Of a DNA stretch of 38,753 nucleotides, positions 24,063 to 33,186 are shown one piece after another (positions within the stretch are counted from its first letter, which is position 1; each line of letters starts with the position of its first letter). A program made the translations under genes and the position numbers. The notes below the pieces were generated by a model. The model ran no database searches, was not told the DNA's origin, and worked only from the letters and a program-made list of their open reading frames with translations. The DNA comes from Motilibacter aurantiacus (GTDB lineage: Bacteria > Actinomycetota > Actinomycetes > Motilibacterales > Motilibacteraceae), in contig NZ_JAANNO010000021.1 of NCBI RefSeq assembly GCF_011250645.1, forward strand, positions 1-38,753. The letters are read 5' to 3'.

Positions 24063-27035
24063 TCAGCGGGAGCCCGAGGCACGGTCCGCCGGCGGCATGA
24101 CCTCCGCGCTCAGGGCGTACGCCGCCGCGTCCTCCGGGGTCAGGGCACGTCCCGCGGCGACGGTGTCGTCGTAGAGCGCCGCGCCCAGCCGCTCCCGTGC
24201 CTGCTGCTCCGTCGCCTGCCGGAGGGACTCGTCCGGCAGGTAGTAGCCGTAGACGGCCGAGCCCGCGTCCGACCGGATGGACTCGGCGGCGCCGACGAGC
24301 ACCGCGACGCGGTGTGCCCGGTCCTGCGAGCCGTCGACGACGGCGAGGGCCTCGAGGAAGTAGGCGAGGTTGGCCAGGTCCCCGGTCTGCAGCGAGAGCT
24401 GGATGCCGCGGACCAGGTGCGCGCGCGCCTCCGCGGGGTCACCGGACGCGATCGACGCCTGGGAGAGGTTGAACAGCGCGATGTAGACCGCGAGCCGGTC
24501 GCCGCGCTGCTCTGCCCCTTCGAGCCCGGCCCGGATCCGCTCCTGGGCCGCCTTCGGCTCCCCGCGCGCGAGCAGCACGGTGCCCAGCCACACCAGGGCG
24601 AGGCTGTGCAGCCACTCCCCGCGGGCGCCCGCCGCCACCGCCAGCGGCAGCGCATCCAGGAACCGTGCTTCGGCCGTCTCGAGGTCGAGCCGGGCCAGCG
24701 CGACGAGCCCCGTCCCGGCGATGGAGTTCGCCATCTGCTGCGGGTCCCCGAGCTCGGTCGCGATCTCCCGGGCCTGGCTCCAGCGCTGCTCGGCGTGGGG
24801 CAGGTCACCCTGGGCGAAGCCCATGCAGGCGGATGCGATCAGGGCGCCGACCCGGGCCTGCGGGGGCAGGTCGTGCTCCAGGGCTCGCTCCATGGAGCGC
24901 CGGCCGAGCAGGAGCCGTCCGCGCAGCCACCAGTACAGCCACAGCGCCCAGCCCATGCGGGCGGCGGCCACCGGGTCGTGGTCCAGCGCCCAGTTCAGCG
25001 CAGCCCGCAGGTTCGCCTCGTCCCGCTCGATCCGGCAGAGCCACTCGACCTGCCGCCCGGACTCGTACCCGGGTGCGGCCCGCTCGGAAAGGTCGAGGAA
25101 GCACGCGGCGTGGGCGGTGTGCACCCGCTCGCGCTCGCCGACCTGCAGCAGGCTCGTGGCGTACTCGATCACGGGCTCGAGCAGCAGGAAGCGGGGCTCG
25201 TCGCACCCCGGCGTCCCGCTGCCGGACGTGTCGACGACGACGAGCGACTGCTCGACCAGGGACTCCAGCAGGGCCAGCACCTCGTCGCGCGGGAGGCCCA
25301 CGCCCTCCGCGACCGCCTCGGCCGCGGGCAACGTGAAACCGCCGGAGAAGACCGAGAGGCAACGCAGGAGCTGCTGCTCGGCGGCCGGGAGGAGGCCGTA
25401 GCTCCAGTCGAGGGTCGCGCGCATCGTGCGCTGGCGCGCCGGCAGGTCGCGCGACCCTCCCCGCGCCATCGCCTCGCCGAGCCGCTCGAGCAACGCCTCC
25501 GGCGACAGCAGCCGGACCCGGGCCGCGGCCAGCTCCAACGCGAGCGGGATGCCCGCCAGCCGGTGGCACAGCTGCGCGACGGCCCCCGCATTGGCCGCGG
25601 TGAGGGTGAACGACGGGACGACGGCGGTGGCGCGGTCGACGAAGAGGGCGCCGGCACCCGACGCCGCGACATCCTCGGGCGCGGAGGGCCGCTCCGGCGG
25701 CAGCGGCAGCGGCAGCACGGGGTACTCGACCTCGCCGCGCACCCGCAGCGGCGCGCGGCTGGTCGCCAGGACCGTGAGCTCGGGGCACTGCGACACGAGC
25801 TCGGACACCTGCGGCGCGACGGCCAGCAGCTGCTCGAGGTTGTCCAGCACGAGCAGCGTCGGGCGGTTGCGCAGGCTCTCGACCACGGCCTCGAAGGCTC
25901 TGGCCTCCTCGACGTGGTCGAGCCCCAGAGCCTGGGCCACCGCAGGGAAGACGAGCGCCGTGTCGGTGAACGCGGCCAGTGGCACGAACGTGACCGCCCC
26001 GTCCGCCGCCTGCTCCGTGCCGGCCGCAGCCGCGAGGGCGAGCCGGGTCTTCCCCACCCCGCCGATGCCCGTGAGGGTGACGATGCGCGCGTCGGGCCGC
26101 CGGAGCAGGCCGGCGACGGCGGCGACGTCGCGCTCGCGCCCCCACAGCGGGGTGGCCGGCGTCGCCAGCCCCGCCAGCCCCGCCAGCCCCGCCGGCCGCG
26201 CCGGCCGCGGCGTGGGCCGGGGCTCGGGGCCGCGCGCGCGGCGCTCCACCGGCGCGGCCGGGGCCGGCAGGTCGAGCGCCGGGTCCTGCGCGAGCACGGC
26301 GGCCTCCAGCCGGCGCAGCGCCGGCCCCGGGTCCAGTCCGTGCTCCTCGAGCAGCACCTCGCGCGCCGCCCGCAGGGCCGACAGCGCCTCGGCCTGCCGG
26401 CCGTCCCGGTAGAGCGACAGCGCGAGCAGCTCCCAGCCGCGCTCCAGCTCGGGGGAGGAGGTGACGAGCGCCTGCAGCCCGGCGACCGCGTCGGCGTGCG
26501 CACCCCGCGCGAGCAGCACGTCGTACCGCTCGAGCTCGGCGGTCCGGCGCAGCTCGGCGAGCCGGCGGCGCTCGGCGACCACGGCGGAGACGTCCGGTGC
26601 CCAGGCGTACGCGTCCCCCCGCCAGCGGGCGAGGGCGCGCTCCAGCAGCGGCAGGGCCCCGGCGGCGTCGCCGGCCTTGCGCAGCTGCGTCGCCTCGGCC
26701 AGCTCCTGCTCGAACTGCTCGGCGTCGAGGGCCACCGAGCCGGCCGCGACCCGGTAGCCGCCGGCCTCCCGCACGACGACCACCTCGTCCCGGTCGGCGG
26801 GCCCGGCGAGGGCGCTGCGCAGCCGGGAGACGTGGGCCCGCAGGCTGCCGAGGGCGGTGGTCGGCGGGTCCTCCGGCCACAGCGCGTCCACGAGCGCCGC
26901 GTCGGAGACCGCGCGCCCGCGGGCAGCGAGCAGCACGGCGAGCAGCGCAACCCGCTGCGGCCCGCCCAGGTCGACGTCACGGCCCTCGACGGTCACCGTG
27001 ACCGAACCCAGGACGTGGCACAGCCTCGTCGTCAC
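24063..27035 (-). CDS. AfsR/SARP-family regulator with BTAD, NB-ARC ATPase and TPR domains
   Basis: The 990-residue protein starts with an OmpR-like winged helix (about 1-95, with LGSVTVTVEGRDVDLGGPQR and LWPEDPPTTALGSLRAHVSR). A BTAD helical domain (about 100-245) and a Pro/Ala/Gly linker follow. The NB-ARC ATPase (about 285-560) carries the P-loop GIGGVGKTRL near 323, LLVLDNLEQLL and LATSRAPLRVRGE. The C-terminal half is TPR-like helices. SARP proteins bind direct repeats near -35 and activate secondary metabolism or, as with AfsR, integrate kinase signals. No biosynthetic cluster is in the window, so its targets are unknown. GTG 27035 with GGGAGG upstream is preferred over ATG 27053. The linker contains a 9-bp tandem repeat coding LAGLAGLAG. 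Confidence 0.9.
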   Translation of the reverse strand: MTTRLCHVLGSVTVTVEGRDVDLGGPQRVALLAVLLAARGRAVSDAALVDALWPEDPPTTALGSLRAHVSRLRSALAGPADRDEVVVVREAGGYRVAAGSVALDAEQFEQELAEATQLRKAGDAAGALPLLERALARWRGDAYAWAPDVSAVVAERRRLAELRRTAELERYDVLLARGAHADAVAGLQALVTSSPELERGWELLALSLYRDGRQAEALSALRAAREVLLEEHGLDPGPALRRLEAAVLAQDPALDLPAPAAPVERRARGPEPRPTPRPARPAGLAGLAGLATPATPLWGRERDVAAVAGLLRRPDARIVTLTGIGGVGKTRLALAAAAGTEQAADGAVTFVPLAAFTDTALVFPAVAQALGLDHVEEARAFEAVVESLRNRPTLLVLDNLEQLLAVAPQVSELVSQCPELTVLATSRAPLRVRGEVEYPVLPLPLPPERPSAPEDVAASGAGALFVDRATAVVPSFTLTAANAGAVAQLCHRLAGIPLALELAAARVRLLSPEALLERLGEAMARGGSRDLPARQRTMRATLDWSYGLLPAAEQQLLRCLSVFSGGFTLPAAEAVAEGVGLPRDEVLALLESLVEQSLVVVDTSGSGTPGCDEPRFLLLEPVIEYATSLLQVGERERVHTAHAACFLDLSERAAPGYESGRQVEWLCRIERDEANLRAALNWALDHDPVAAARMGWALWLYWWLRGRLLLGRRSMERALEHDLPPQARVGALIASACMGFAQGDLPHAEQRWSQAREIATELGDPQQMANSIAGTGLVALARLDLETAEARFLDALPLAVAAGARGEWLHSLALVWLGTVLLARGEPKAAQERIRAGLEGAEQRGDRLAVYIALFNLSQASIASGDPAEARAHLVRGIQLSLQTGDLANLAYFLEALAVVDGSQDRAHRVAVLVGAAESIRSDAGSAVYGYYLPDESLRQATEQQARERLGAALYDDTVAAGRALTPEDAAAYALSAEVMPPADRASGSR

Positions 27036-27080
27036 ATGATCCTCCCGCTGCACGCTAACCGTTGCGGCCGCGTCTCAACC

Positions 27081-27096
27081 GTCCGGACTTCCGGAC
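27081..27096. promoter_or_regulatory. Inverted repeat upstream of the AfsR-like gene
   Basis: GTCCGGA-CT-TCCGGAC is a perfect 7-bp inverted repeat with a 2-bp spacer, 46 bp before the regulator's GTG and 20 bp after the threonine aldolase stop. It may be a regulator site or a small terminator for the upstream gene. AACCGT repeats lie beside it. Confidence 0.4.
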
Positions 27097-27115
27097 ACAC
27101 CCCTGCCGGGTGAGG

Positions 27116-28189
27116 TCAGCCCCGGGTGGCGCCCACGAGCGTGGCTACCAGCTCGCGGACCTCCGCGGGGAAGAACTGCAGCGTCGAGTCGCCGACCATG
27201 AGCTCGACCACGCGCACGCCCGGAGAGCCCGACGGCGACGAGCGTGGGAAGGCCCAGACGCCGCGCTCCCGGGCCAGCCCGTCCCGCGCGGCCTCGAACG
27301 CCTCCTTCGAGGTCCGCAGGTGCAGGTGCATCATGGGGGTCACCGGCGGGTCCGGCACCACCTCGACCCCGGGCAGGCCGGTGAGCGCGGCGGCGATCAC
27401 CTGGGCGTGCTCGACGTACAGCGGCATCCGGGGCAGCCGCTCGCGCAGCCCGAGCAGGGCGGACGCGGCGTTCGGCCACATGGCGAACAGCGTGCCGCCG
27501 TGCCGCTGCCGCCACTCGCGCGCCTCTGCGAGGACGTCCTCGGGGCCGGCCAAACAGCAACCGGAGAGCCCACCGACACCCTTGTACAACGACGCGTAGA
27601 CCGTGTCGAAGAGCCCCGCGATCTCGGCCGGAGGCCTGCCGTAGTACGGGGTGCACTCCCACAGGCGTGCACCGTCGAGGTGGGTGGCTGCGCCGTGCTC
27701 CCGGGCCCAGGCCGTCTGCGCCTGCAGGTCGTGCCAGGCCGGCAGCTGCCCGCCGATCTCGCGCTGGGGCAGCTCGAACAGCACCGCTGCGAGCGGCTCG
27801 GCCACCTGCTCGAGGCCCTGCAGCGTCAGCAGCTCGTGCCTCTCGCCGACGGGCCGCCCGCGCAGCCCGTGCAGCCGCTCGAGCGCCTTGCCCTCGTGCA
27901 GCTCCGGATGGGCCGTGGGGTGGTACGCCACCGTGCGCCGGCCGCGCCGGTCCGCGTGCACCCGCAGCGCGATCTGCTGCGCCATGGTGCCGCTCAGGAA
28001 GAAGGCAGCGGGCTTGCCCAGGAGCTCGCCCACCTCCTGCTCGAGCTGCGTGACGACGCCGCCCACGCCGTACTGGTCGCCCCGGAGGGCCTCGAGCTCC
28101 AGCAGCCGGCGCAGCACGGCCTCGGGCGGCTGCAGGCCGTGCCAGTTGAGGAACCGGGTGCACGAGTCGCGCAGCGCCGTGTCGTCCAT
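27116..28189 (-). CDS. Low-specificity threonine aldolase/beta-eliminating lyase (PLP enzyme)
   Basis: The 357-residue protein is a fold-type I PLP enzyme of the beta-eliminating lyase/threonine aldolase family. The PLP lysine is Lys203 in SLYKGVGGLSG, the PLP-ring aspartate is Asp172 in THLDGARLWE, and the glycine-rich cofactor region is FFLSGTMAQQIAL near 64. It would cleave L-threonine or L-allo-threonine to glycine and acetaldehyde, although related enzymes accept other beta-hydroxy amino acids. The N-terminal part (CTRFLNWHGLQPPEAVLRRL) is longer than in E. coli LtaE. It begins 1 bp after the VTT-protein stop on the same strand, so the two share a transcript. Confidence 0.88.
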   Translation of the reverse strand: MDDTALRDSCTRFLNWHGLQPPEAVLRRLLELEALRGDQYGVGGVVTQLEQEVGELLGKPAAFFLSGTMAQQIALRVHADRRGRRTVAYHPTAHPELHEGKALERLHGLRGRPVGERHELLTLQGLEQVAEPLAAVLFELPQREIGGQLPAWHDLQAQTAWAREHGAATHLDGARLWECTPYYGRPPAEIAGLFDTVYASLYKGVGGLSGCCLAGPEDVLAEAREWRQRHGGTLFAMWPNAASALLGLRERLPRMPLYVEHAQVIAAALTGLPGVEVVPDPPVTPMMHLHLRTSKEAFEAARDGLARERGVWAFPRSSPSGSPGVRVVELMVGDSTLQFFPAEVRELVATLVGATRG

Positions 28190-28190
28190 G

Positions 28191-28874
28191 TCAGTCCTCG
28201 CGGTGTGCCGGCGGGAGGGTGCGGCCTCGGGCGACCGCCCACAGGGCGAGGGACAGCAGCAGCACCAGCACGAGGACCACGGCCTGCTCGGCGATGCTGC
28301 GGGCCTGCGCGCCCACCACGGCGTAGACGACCGCCGGCACGACGTTGCCCAGCACGCCGCCGAGCACGGCGGCGCGCCAGCCCATGGACGTCGTCCCGGC
28401 CAGCAGGGCGACGGCCTCGGCCACGATCGGCACCGGCCGGGTCACGACGAGGGCGAGGACGCCGTACCGGTCGAGCAGGGCCGCCACGCGGGCGCGCTCC
28501 TCGGGGCGCACGCGGCGCTCGACGGCGTGCCGTCCCCACCGCCCGAGCCCGAACGCGACGAGCGTCGCCCCTGTCCCGCCCAGGAGCGAGAGCGCCGCGC
28601 CCAGCGGCACGCCGAAGAGCGCCCCGTGCGCCGTCATCACCACGCTCGAGGGGGCCGGCACGAGGACGTCGGCGACGAGGAGCCCGACGCCGGCGACGGC
28701 CGCGAGGGGGCCGCCGTCGTCCATCCACGGCGAGGGGTCGGTGAGGATCTCCGGCCGGGTCAGCTCGACGGCCACGAACAGCACGACGAGCACCACGGCG
28801 GCGACCAGCCCGGCGAGCGCGTAGCCACGGGGGACGCCGAGCCGCCGCGTCCCGCGGGCCTGTCCGTCGGCCAT
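28191..28874 (-). CDS. VTT-domain (TVP38/DedA-like) membrane protein
   Basis: The 227-residue protein has five or six hydrophobic segments. The SNARE-associated/VTT signature is visible at VPAPSSVVMTAHGALFGVPLGAALSLLGGTGATLVAF (about 72-110), with FGLGRWGRHAVERR and VVTRPVPIVAEAVALLAGTTSM after it. DedA/VTT proteins take part in lipid flipping and envelope homeostasis. The ATG at 28874 has GGGGAGG upstream on the minus strand and is preferred over upstream starts. The gene is divergent from the MFS gene and shares a short promoter region with it (28875-28944). It is co-transcribed with the threonine aldolase. Confidence 0.85.
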   Translation of the reverse strand: MADGQARGTRRLGVPRGYALAGLVAAVVLVVLFVAVELTRPEILTDPSPWMDDGGPLAAVAGVGLLVADVLVPAPSSVVMTAHGALFGVPLGAALSLLGGTGATLVAFGLGRWGRHAVERRVRPEERARVAALLDRYGVLALVVTRPVPIVAEAVALLAGTTSMGWRAAVLGGVLGNVVPAVVYAVVGAQARSIAEQAVVLVLVLLLSLALWAVARGRTLPPAHRED

Positions 28875-28931
28875 CGCCGTCCTCCCCGTGCGCCGTGCGG
28901 AAACGCGCGTGCGGCGCGGTCGGCGGCTCCC

Positions 28932-28947
28932 TATTGTGCGTCGCATG
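28932..28947 (+). promoter_or_regulatory. -10 box 7 nt before the ATG of the MFS gene
   Basis: TATTGT (28932-28937) lies exactly 7 nt before ATG 28945, so the transcript would be leaderless and begin at that ATG. The same spacing occurs before the lipoprotein and DUF3516 helicase genes. Confidence 0.55.
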
Positions 28948-30114
28948 CCGTTCCCTTGACGCCCGGCCCGCGCCCCTGACCCCTCGGGGACGGGACGGCT
29001 GGCACGGGGAGCCGTCGCGTGGTCCCTGCTGGCGGACTCGCTGCCCATCTATCCGCTCTACGCGCTGCTGTTCACCGACAGTGGGCTGAGCGCTGCCCAG
29101 GTCTCCGCGCTGCTGGCGGTCTGGTCCGCGGTCGCCATCGTGGCCGCGGTGCCGACCGGCGCCCTCGCCGACCGCTTCGCGCGCCGTGTGGCGCTCGCCG
29201 CCGCCGGGGCGCTGCAGGCTCTCGGCTACGTCCTGTGGCTCGTGCTGCCCGGGTTCCCCGGCTTCGCCGCCGGCTTCGTGCTCTGGGGCCTCGGCGGCGC
29301 GCTCGCGTCCGGCGCCCTCGAGGCGCTGCTGTACGACGGCCTCGCCGCCGATGGGCAGTCCGCCGCGTACCCCCGGCTGCTCGGGCGGGTGCGGGCCGCG
29401 GGCCTGCTCGCCCAGCTGCCCGCGGCCGCGGGGGCGGCGGCGCTCTTCGCGGCGGGCGGCTACGCGCTGGCCGGCTGGGTGAGCATCGGGCTGTGCGCCG
29501 CGTCGTCCGCGCTGGCGCTCCGGCTTCCCGAGGCCGAGCGCGCGGACGACGGCGAGCCGGGGCCGGGGTACGCCGCGCTGCTGCGCGCGGGCCTCGCCGA
29601 GGCGCTGTCCTGCCCGGCGCTGCGGGCTGCGGTGGTCGCGGTCGCGCTGGTCGAGGGGCTCGACGCCTTCGAGGAGTACTTCCCGCTGCTCGCCCGCGAC
29701 CGCGGCGTCGGGACCGCCGCCGTGCCGCTCGCGCTGCTGGCGGTCCCGCTGGCCGGGGCCGTCGGCGCGCTGGCCGCCGGGCGCGCGCGCACGCCGGGGC
29801 GGCGCCGCCCGGCCGGGGTGCTGGCCGCGGCGGCCCTCGTGCTCCTCGCGACGCCCGCCGTGCACGGGGCCGCCGGCATCGCTGCCGTGGCCGCGTTCTA
29901 CGGGCTCTACCGCTGGGTGCTCGTGCTGACGGAGGCGCGCCTGCAGGACCAGGTGCGTGGGCCGGCCCGGGCCACCGTCACGTCGGTCGCGGGGTTGGGC
30001 AGCGAGCTCGCGGCCTTCCTGGTCTACCTCGCCTGGGCGGTGTCCGGCTCGCTCGCGGTCGGGGTGCTCGTGGCCCTCGTCGCCGCCGTGCTCGCCGGCC
30101 AGCGCGCTCGTTGA
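28945..30114 (+). CDS. MFS transporter with an in-frame stop at codon 5 (start unresolved)
   Basis: The frame from 28960 to 30114 codes for a compact 12-helix major facilitator protein. It has the motif-A-like loop PTGALADRFARR after helix 2 and coding-quality sequence back to at least LARGAVAWSLLADSLPIYPLY near 29002. The only upstream ATG in frame, 28945, has a well-placed -10 box but reads MPFP and then TGA (28957-28959). After that stop the first ATG, GTG or TTG in frame is GTG 29140, which would delete the first membrane helix; CTG 28999 is a noncanonical alternative. The gene may be newly inactivated by a single base change (for example CGA to TGA), or start at CTG, or carry a sequence error. 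Substrate unknown. Confidence 0.7.
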
Positions 30115-30142
30115 GCCCGGCGGCCCGCACGCCCGCGGTGCG

Positions 30143-30184
30143 AGGGGCACGTCCGCGGTGACGGACCACCCCGCACGTGCCCCT
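30143..30184 (+). terminator. Inverted repeat after the MFS gene
   Basis: AGGGGCACGT (30143-30152) pairs perfectly with ACGTGCCCCT (30175-30184). The 22-nt spacer holds a smaller stem. It ends the MFS transcript and lies before the helicase promoter. Confidence 0.6.
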
Positions 30185-30222
30185 GGCTTCGCCGACGTCG
30201 CACCGCCCAGCGCGGCGTACCG

Positions 30223-30238
30223 GACAATGGGCCGGGTG
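30223..30238 (+). promoter_or_regulatory. -10 box for a leaderless helicase transcript
   Basis: GACAAT (30223-30228) lies exactly 7 nt before GTG 30236. No ribosome site precedes that GTG, which fits a leaderless start. I see no clear -35. Confidence 0.5.
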
Positions 30239-32794
30239 ACCCTCGCCGACCGCATCCCGCCGGAGCCCGACCCGGACGTCCTCTTCGAGACGTTCGAGGC
30301 CTGGGCCGCCGGCTCGGGGCTGGCCCTCTACCCCGCCCAGGAGGAGGCGCTGCTCGAGGTCGTGACCGGGGCCAACGTGATCCTGGCGACGCCGACCGGG
30401 TCCGGCAAGAGCCTCGTGGCGACGGGGGCGCACTTCGCGGCCATGGCGGAGGGGCGCCGCACGTTCTACACCGCCCCCATCAAGGCGCTCGTCTCGGAGA
30501 AGTTCTTCTCCCTCTGCGCGACGTTCGGGGCGTCGAACGTCGGCATGATGACGGGCGACGCGAGCGTCAACGCGGGCGCGCCCGTCATCTGCGCGACGGC
30601 CGAGATCCTGGCCAACATCGCCCTGCGCGAGGGGGCGCAGGCCGACGTCGGCCAGGTGGTGATGGACGAGTTCCACTTCTACTCCGACCCGGACCGCGGC
30701 TGGGCGTGGCAGGTGCCGCTCATCGAGCTCCCGCAGGCGCAGTTCCTCCTCATGTCCGCCACCCTCGGTGACGTCACGCGGTTCGAGCAGGACATGACCC
30801 GGCGTACGGGCCGTCCCACCGCGGTGGTCAGCTCGGTCGAGCGGCCGGTGCCGCTGCACCACTACTACGTGACGAAGCCGCTGCACGAGACGATCGAGGA
30901 GCTGCTCAGCACGAAGCAGGCGCCCGTCTACGTCGTGCACTTCACGCAGGCGAGCGCGGTCGAGCGGGCGCAGTCGCTGATGAGCGTCAACATGTGCACG
31001 AAGCAGGAGAAGGACGAGATCGCCGCGCTCATCGGCGGCTTCCGCTTCACCACGGGCTTCGGGCGGACCCTGTCGCGCCTCGTCCGGCACGGCGTCGGCG
31101 TCCACCACGCCGGGATGCTGCCGAAGTACCGCCGCCTGGTCGAGCTGCTCGCCCAGGCCGGGCTGCTCAAGGTCATCTGTGGCACCGACACCCTCGGGGT
31201 GGGCATCAACGTCCCGATCCGCACGGTGCTGCTGACCGCGCTGGCCAAGTTCGACGGCACCCGCATGCGCCACCTCAAGGCCCGCGAGTTCCACCAGATC
31301 GCGGGCCGGGCCGGGCGCGCGGGCTACGACACCGCAGGCACGGTCATCGTCGAGGCGCCCGACCACGACATCGAGAACGCGCGGCTGCTCGCCCGGGCCG
31401 GTGACGACGAGAAGAAGCGCAAGCGCATCGTCCGCAAGAAGCCCCCGGAGGGCTTCGTCTCCTGGAGCGACCGGACGTTCGAGAAGCTCGTGGCCGCCGA
31501 GCCCGAGCCGCTCACGTCGAGCTTCAAGGTGACGCACTCGATGCTGCTCAACGTCATCGCCCGGCCGGGTGACCCGTACGAGGCCATGCGCCACCTGCTG
31601 ACCGACAACCACGAGACGCCGGCCAAGCAGCGCGAGCACATCCGGCGGGCGATCTCGATCTACCGCGAGCTGCTGGCCGCAGGCGTCGTGGAGCGGCTCC
31701 CCGAGCCGCTGCCCGACGGCCGCACGGTCCGGCTCACCGTCGAGCTGCAGGCCAACTTCGCGCTGAACCAGCCGCTCTCGCCCTTCGCGCTGGCCTCGCT
31801 GGAGCTGCTCGACCGCGAGTCCCCGACGTACGCCCTCGACGTCCTGTCCGTCGTCGAGAGCGTGCTCGACGACCCGCGCCAGGTGCTCGCCGCCCAGCTG
31901 TCGAAGGCCAAGGGCGAGGCCGTCGCCCGGATGAAGGCCGACGGCATCGAGTACGACCAGCGGATGGAGCTGCTGGAGGACGTGACGTACCCCAAGCCGC
32001 TCGAGGAGCTGCTCGGCGCGGCCTTCGAGATCTACCGGCGCAGCCACCCGTGGGTCGCTGACTACGAGCTGTCGCCGAAGTCGGTCGCCCGCGACCTCTA
32101 CGAGCGGGCGATGACGTTCACCGAGTACGTCAACCTCTACAGCCTCAACCGTTCCGAGGGGCTGGTGCTGCGCTACCTCGCCGACGCGTACAAGACGCTG
32201 GCGCAGACGGTCCCCGACGAGGCCAAGTCCGAGCCGCTCGACGACCTCATCGCGTGGCTGGGCGAGCTCGTCCGCCAGGTCGACTCCAGCCTGCTCGACG
32301 AGTGGGAGGAGCTGACGAACCCGTCGGAGGCGGCGGCCGCGACGGCCTCGGTGAGCGAACGCGTCTCCGGCGTCACCGCCAACGCCCGCGCGTTCCGGGT
32401 GATGGTGCGCAACGAGCTGTTCCGGCGCGTGGAGCTGGCGGCCCTGCGCCGCTACGACCTGCTCGCGGAGCTCGACGCCGGAGCCGGCTGGGGCTTCGAG
32501 CGCTGGCGCGACGCGGTGGAGGCCTACTTCGAGGAGTACCCGTCGCTCGGCACCGGCCCGGACGCGCGCGGCCCGGCGTACCTGCACATCGGCGAGCGCC
32601 CGGGCAGCTGGGCGGTGCGGCAGGTGTTCGACGACCCGGAGGGCGACCACGACTGGGGCATCCGGGCCGAGGTCGACCTGGCCGCCTCCGACGAGGAGGG
32701 CACGGCGGTCGTACGCGTCCTCGACGTCGGCCCGCTCAGCGCGGCCGGGGCGGGCGACGACCTCGACCTCGACGGAGAGGGCGACGCGGTCTGA
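30236..32794 (+). CDS. DEAD/DEAH-box helicase of the DUF3516 type
   Basis: The 852-residue protein is a superfamily 2 helicase. Walker A is ATPTGSGKS (51-59), the DEAD-box equivalent is DEFH (144-147 in VVMDEFHFYSDPDRG), motif III is LLMSATLGDV, and motifs V and VI are GTDTLGVGINVPIRTV and QIAGRAGRAGYD. The second half matches the long C-terminal domain (DUF3516) of an actinobacterial helicase group related to Ski2/HelY-like RNA helicases, including TYPKPLEELLGAAFEIYRR and LYSLNRSEGLVLRYL. A role in RNA processing or decay is inferred. GTG 30236 is chosen from the -10 spacing; the in-frame ATG at 30227 is the alternative. The acidic tail (GDDLDLDGEGDAV) is typical of these proteins. Confidence 0.9.
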   Translation: MTLADRIPPEPDPDVLFETFEAWAAGSGLALYPAQEEALLEVVTGANVILATPTGSGKSLVATGAHFAAMAEGRRTFYTAPIKALVSEKFFSLCATFGASNVGMMTGDASVNAGAPVICATAEILANIALREGAQADVGQVVMDEFHFYSDPDRGWAWQVPLIELPQAQFLLMSATLGDVTRFEQDMTRRTGRPTAVVSSVERPVPLHHYYVTKPLHETIEELLSTKQAPVYVVHFTQASAVERAQSLMSVNMCTKQEKDEIAALIGGFRFTTGFGRTLSRLVRHGVGVHHAGMLPKYRRLVELLAQAGLLKVICGTDTLGVGINVPIRTVLLTALAKFDGTRMRHLKAREFHQIAGRAGRAGYDTAGTVIVEAPDHDIENARLLARAGDDEKKRKRIVRKKPPEGFVSWSDRTFEKLVAAEPEPLTSSFKVTHSMLLNVIARPGDPYEAMRHLLTDNHETPAKQREHIRRAISIYRELLAAGVVERLPEPLPDGRTVRLTVELQANFALNQPLSPFALASLELLDRESPTYALDVLSVVESVLDDPRQVLAAQLSKAKGEAVARMKADGIEYDQRMELLEDVTYPKPLEELLGAAFEIYRRSHPWVADYELSPKSVARDLYERAMTFTEYVNLYSLNRSEGLVLRYLADAYKTLAQTVPDEAKSEPLDDLIAWLGELVRQVDSSLLDEWEELTNPSEAAAATASVSERVSGVTANARAFRVMVRNELFRRVELAALRRYDLLAELDAGAGWGFERWRDAVEAYFEEYPSLGTGPDARGPAYLHIGERPGSWAVRQVFDDPEGDHDWGIRAEVDLAASDEEGTAVVRVLDVGPLSAAGAGDDLDLDGEGDAV

Positions 32795-32838
32795 CCGCCG
32801 GGCGGGTGGACGCGGGCCGGACGGGGAACTCCCTGACC

Positions 32839-33120
32839 GTGTCCAAACTCGACGAGCGCATGACGACCCCGGTCGGGATCGACGACGACGGCCGCGGGCG
32901 GGTCAAGGTTGCCGCCGACGTGGCCCTGGAGGCGTACGCCCAGGCCATGCAGCGGTACGCCTCGAGCTACCTCGCCCACCGGGTGGGGGAGCTGGAGGTG
33001 GTGCCGGACCCGGCCTCGGTCGGCTGCGACACCGCCGCGGCCGCGGTCGTGCGCAGCGTCGTGGAGCAGGCGCTGCACAACGAGGTCGTTGCGAGCGACC
33101 CGATCGCGCCGGTGGAATAG
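32839..33120 (+). CDS. Small protein of unknown function
   Basis: The 93-residue product begins MSKLDERMTTPVGIDDDGRG and has a soluble, mixed character with no signal or membrane segment. A middle amphipathic part (VALEAYAQAMQRYASSYLAH) and a later helix-like part (AAAAVVRSVVEQALHNEVV) are visible. GTG 32839 is used; ATG 32860 is also possible, and neither has a strong ribosome site. It lies 44 bp after the helicase and 66 bp before the DUF4230 gene on the same strand. Third-position G+C and the uninterrupted frame support coding. I do not recognise a family. Confidence 0.55.
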   Translation: MSKLDERMTTPVGIDDDGRGRVKVAADVALEAYAQAMQRYASSYLAHRVGELEVVPDPASVGCDTAAAAVVRSVVEQALHNEVVASDPIAPVE

Positions 33121-33186
33121 GAGCGGTGCCCGGCGGGCTGTACGGAGCGGACCGCGACCGCCCCCGACCGCTCTCGAGGAGCCGCA

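Noticed and set aside
26161-26200. 9-bp tandem repeats as a repeat element
   Set aside because: They are in frame and code the Leu-Ala-Gly linker of the AfsR-like protein; likely simple slippage in a flexible region.
24312-27113. Open frame of about 930 codons on the plus strand, opposite the AfsR-like gene
   Set aside because: No motifs and biased composition; the minus-strand gene explains the region fully.
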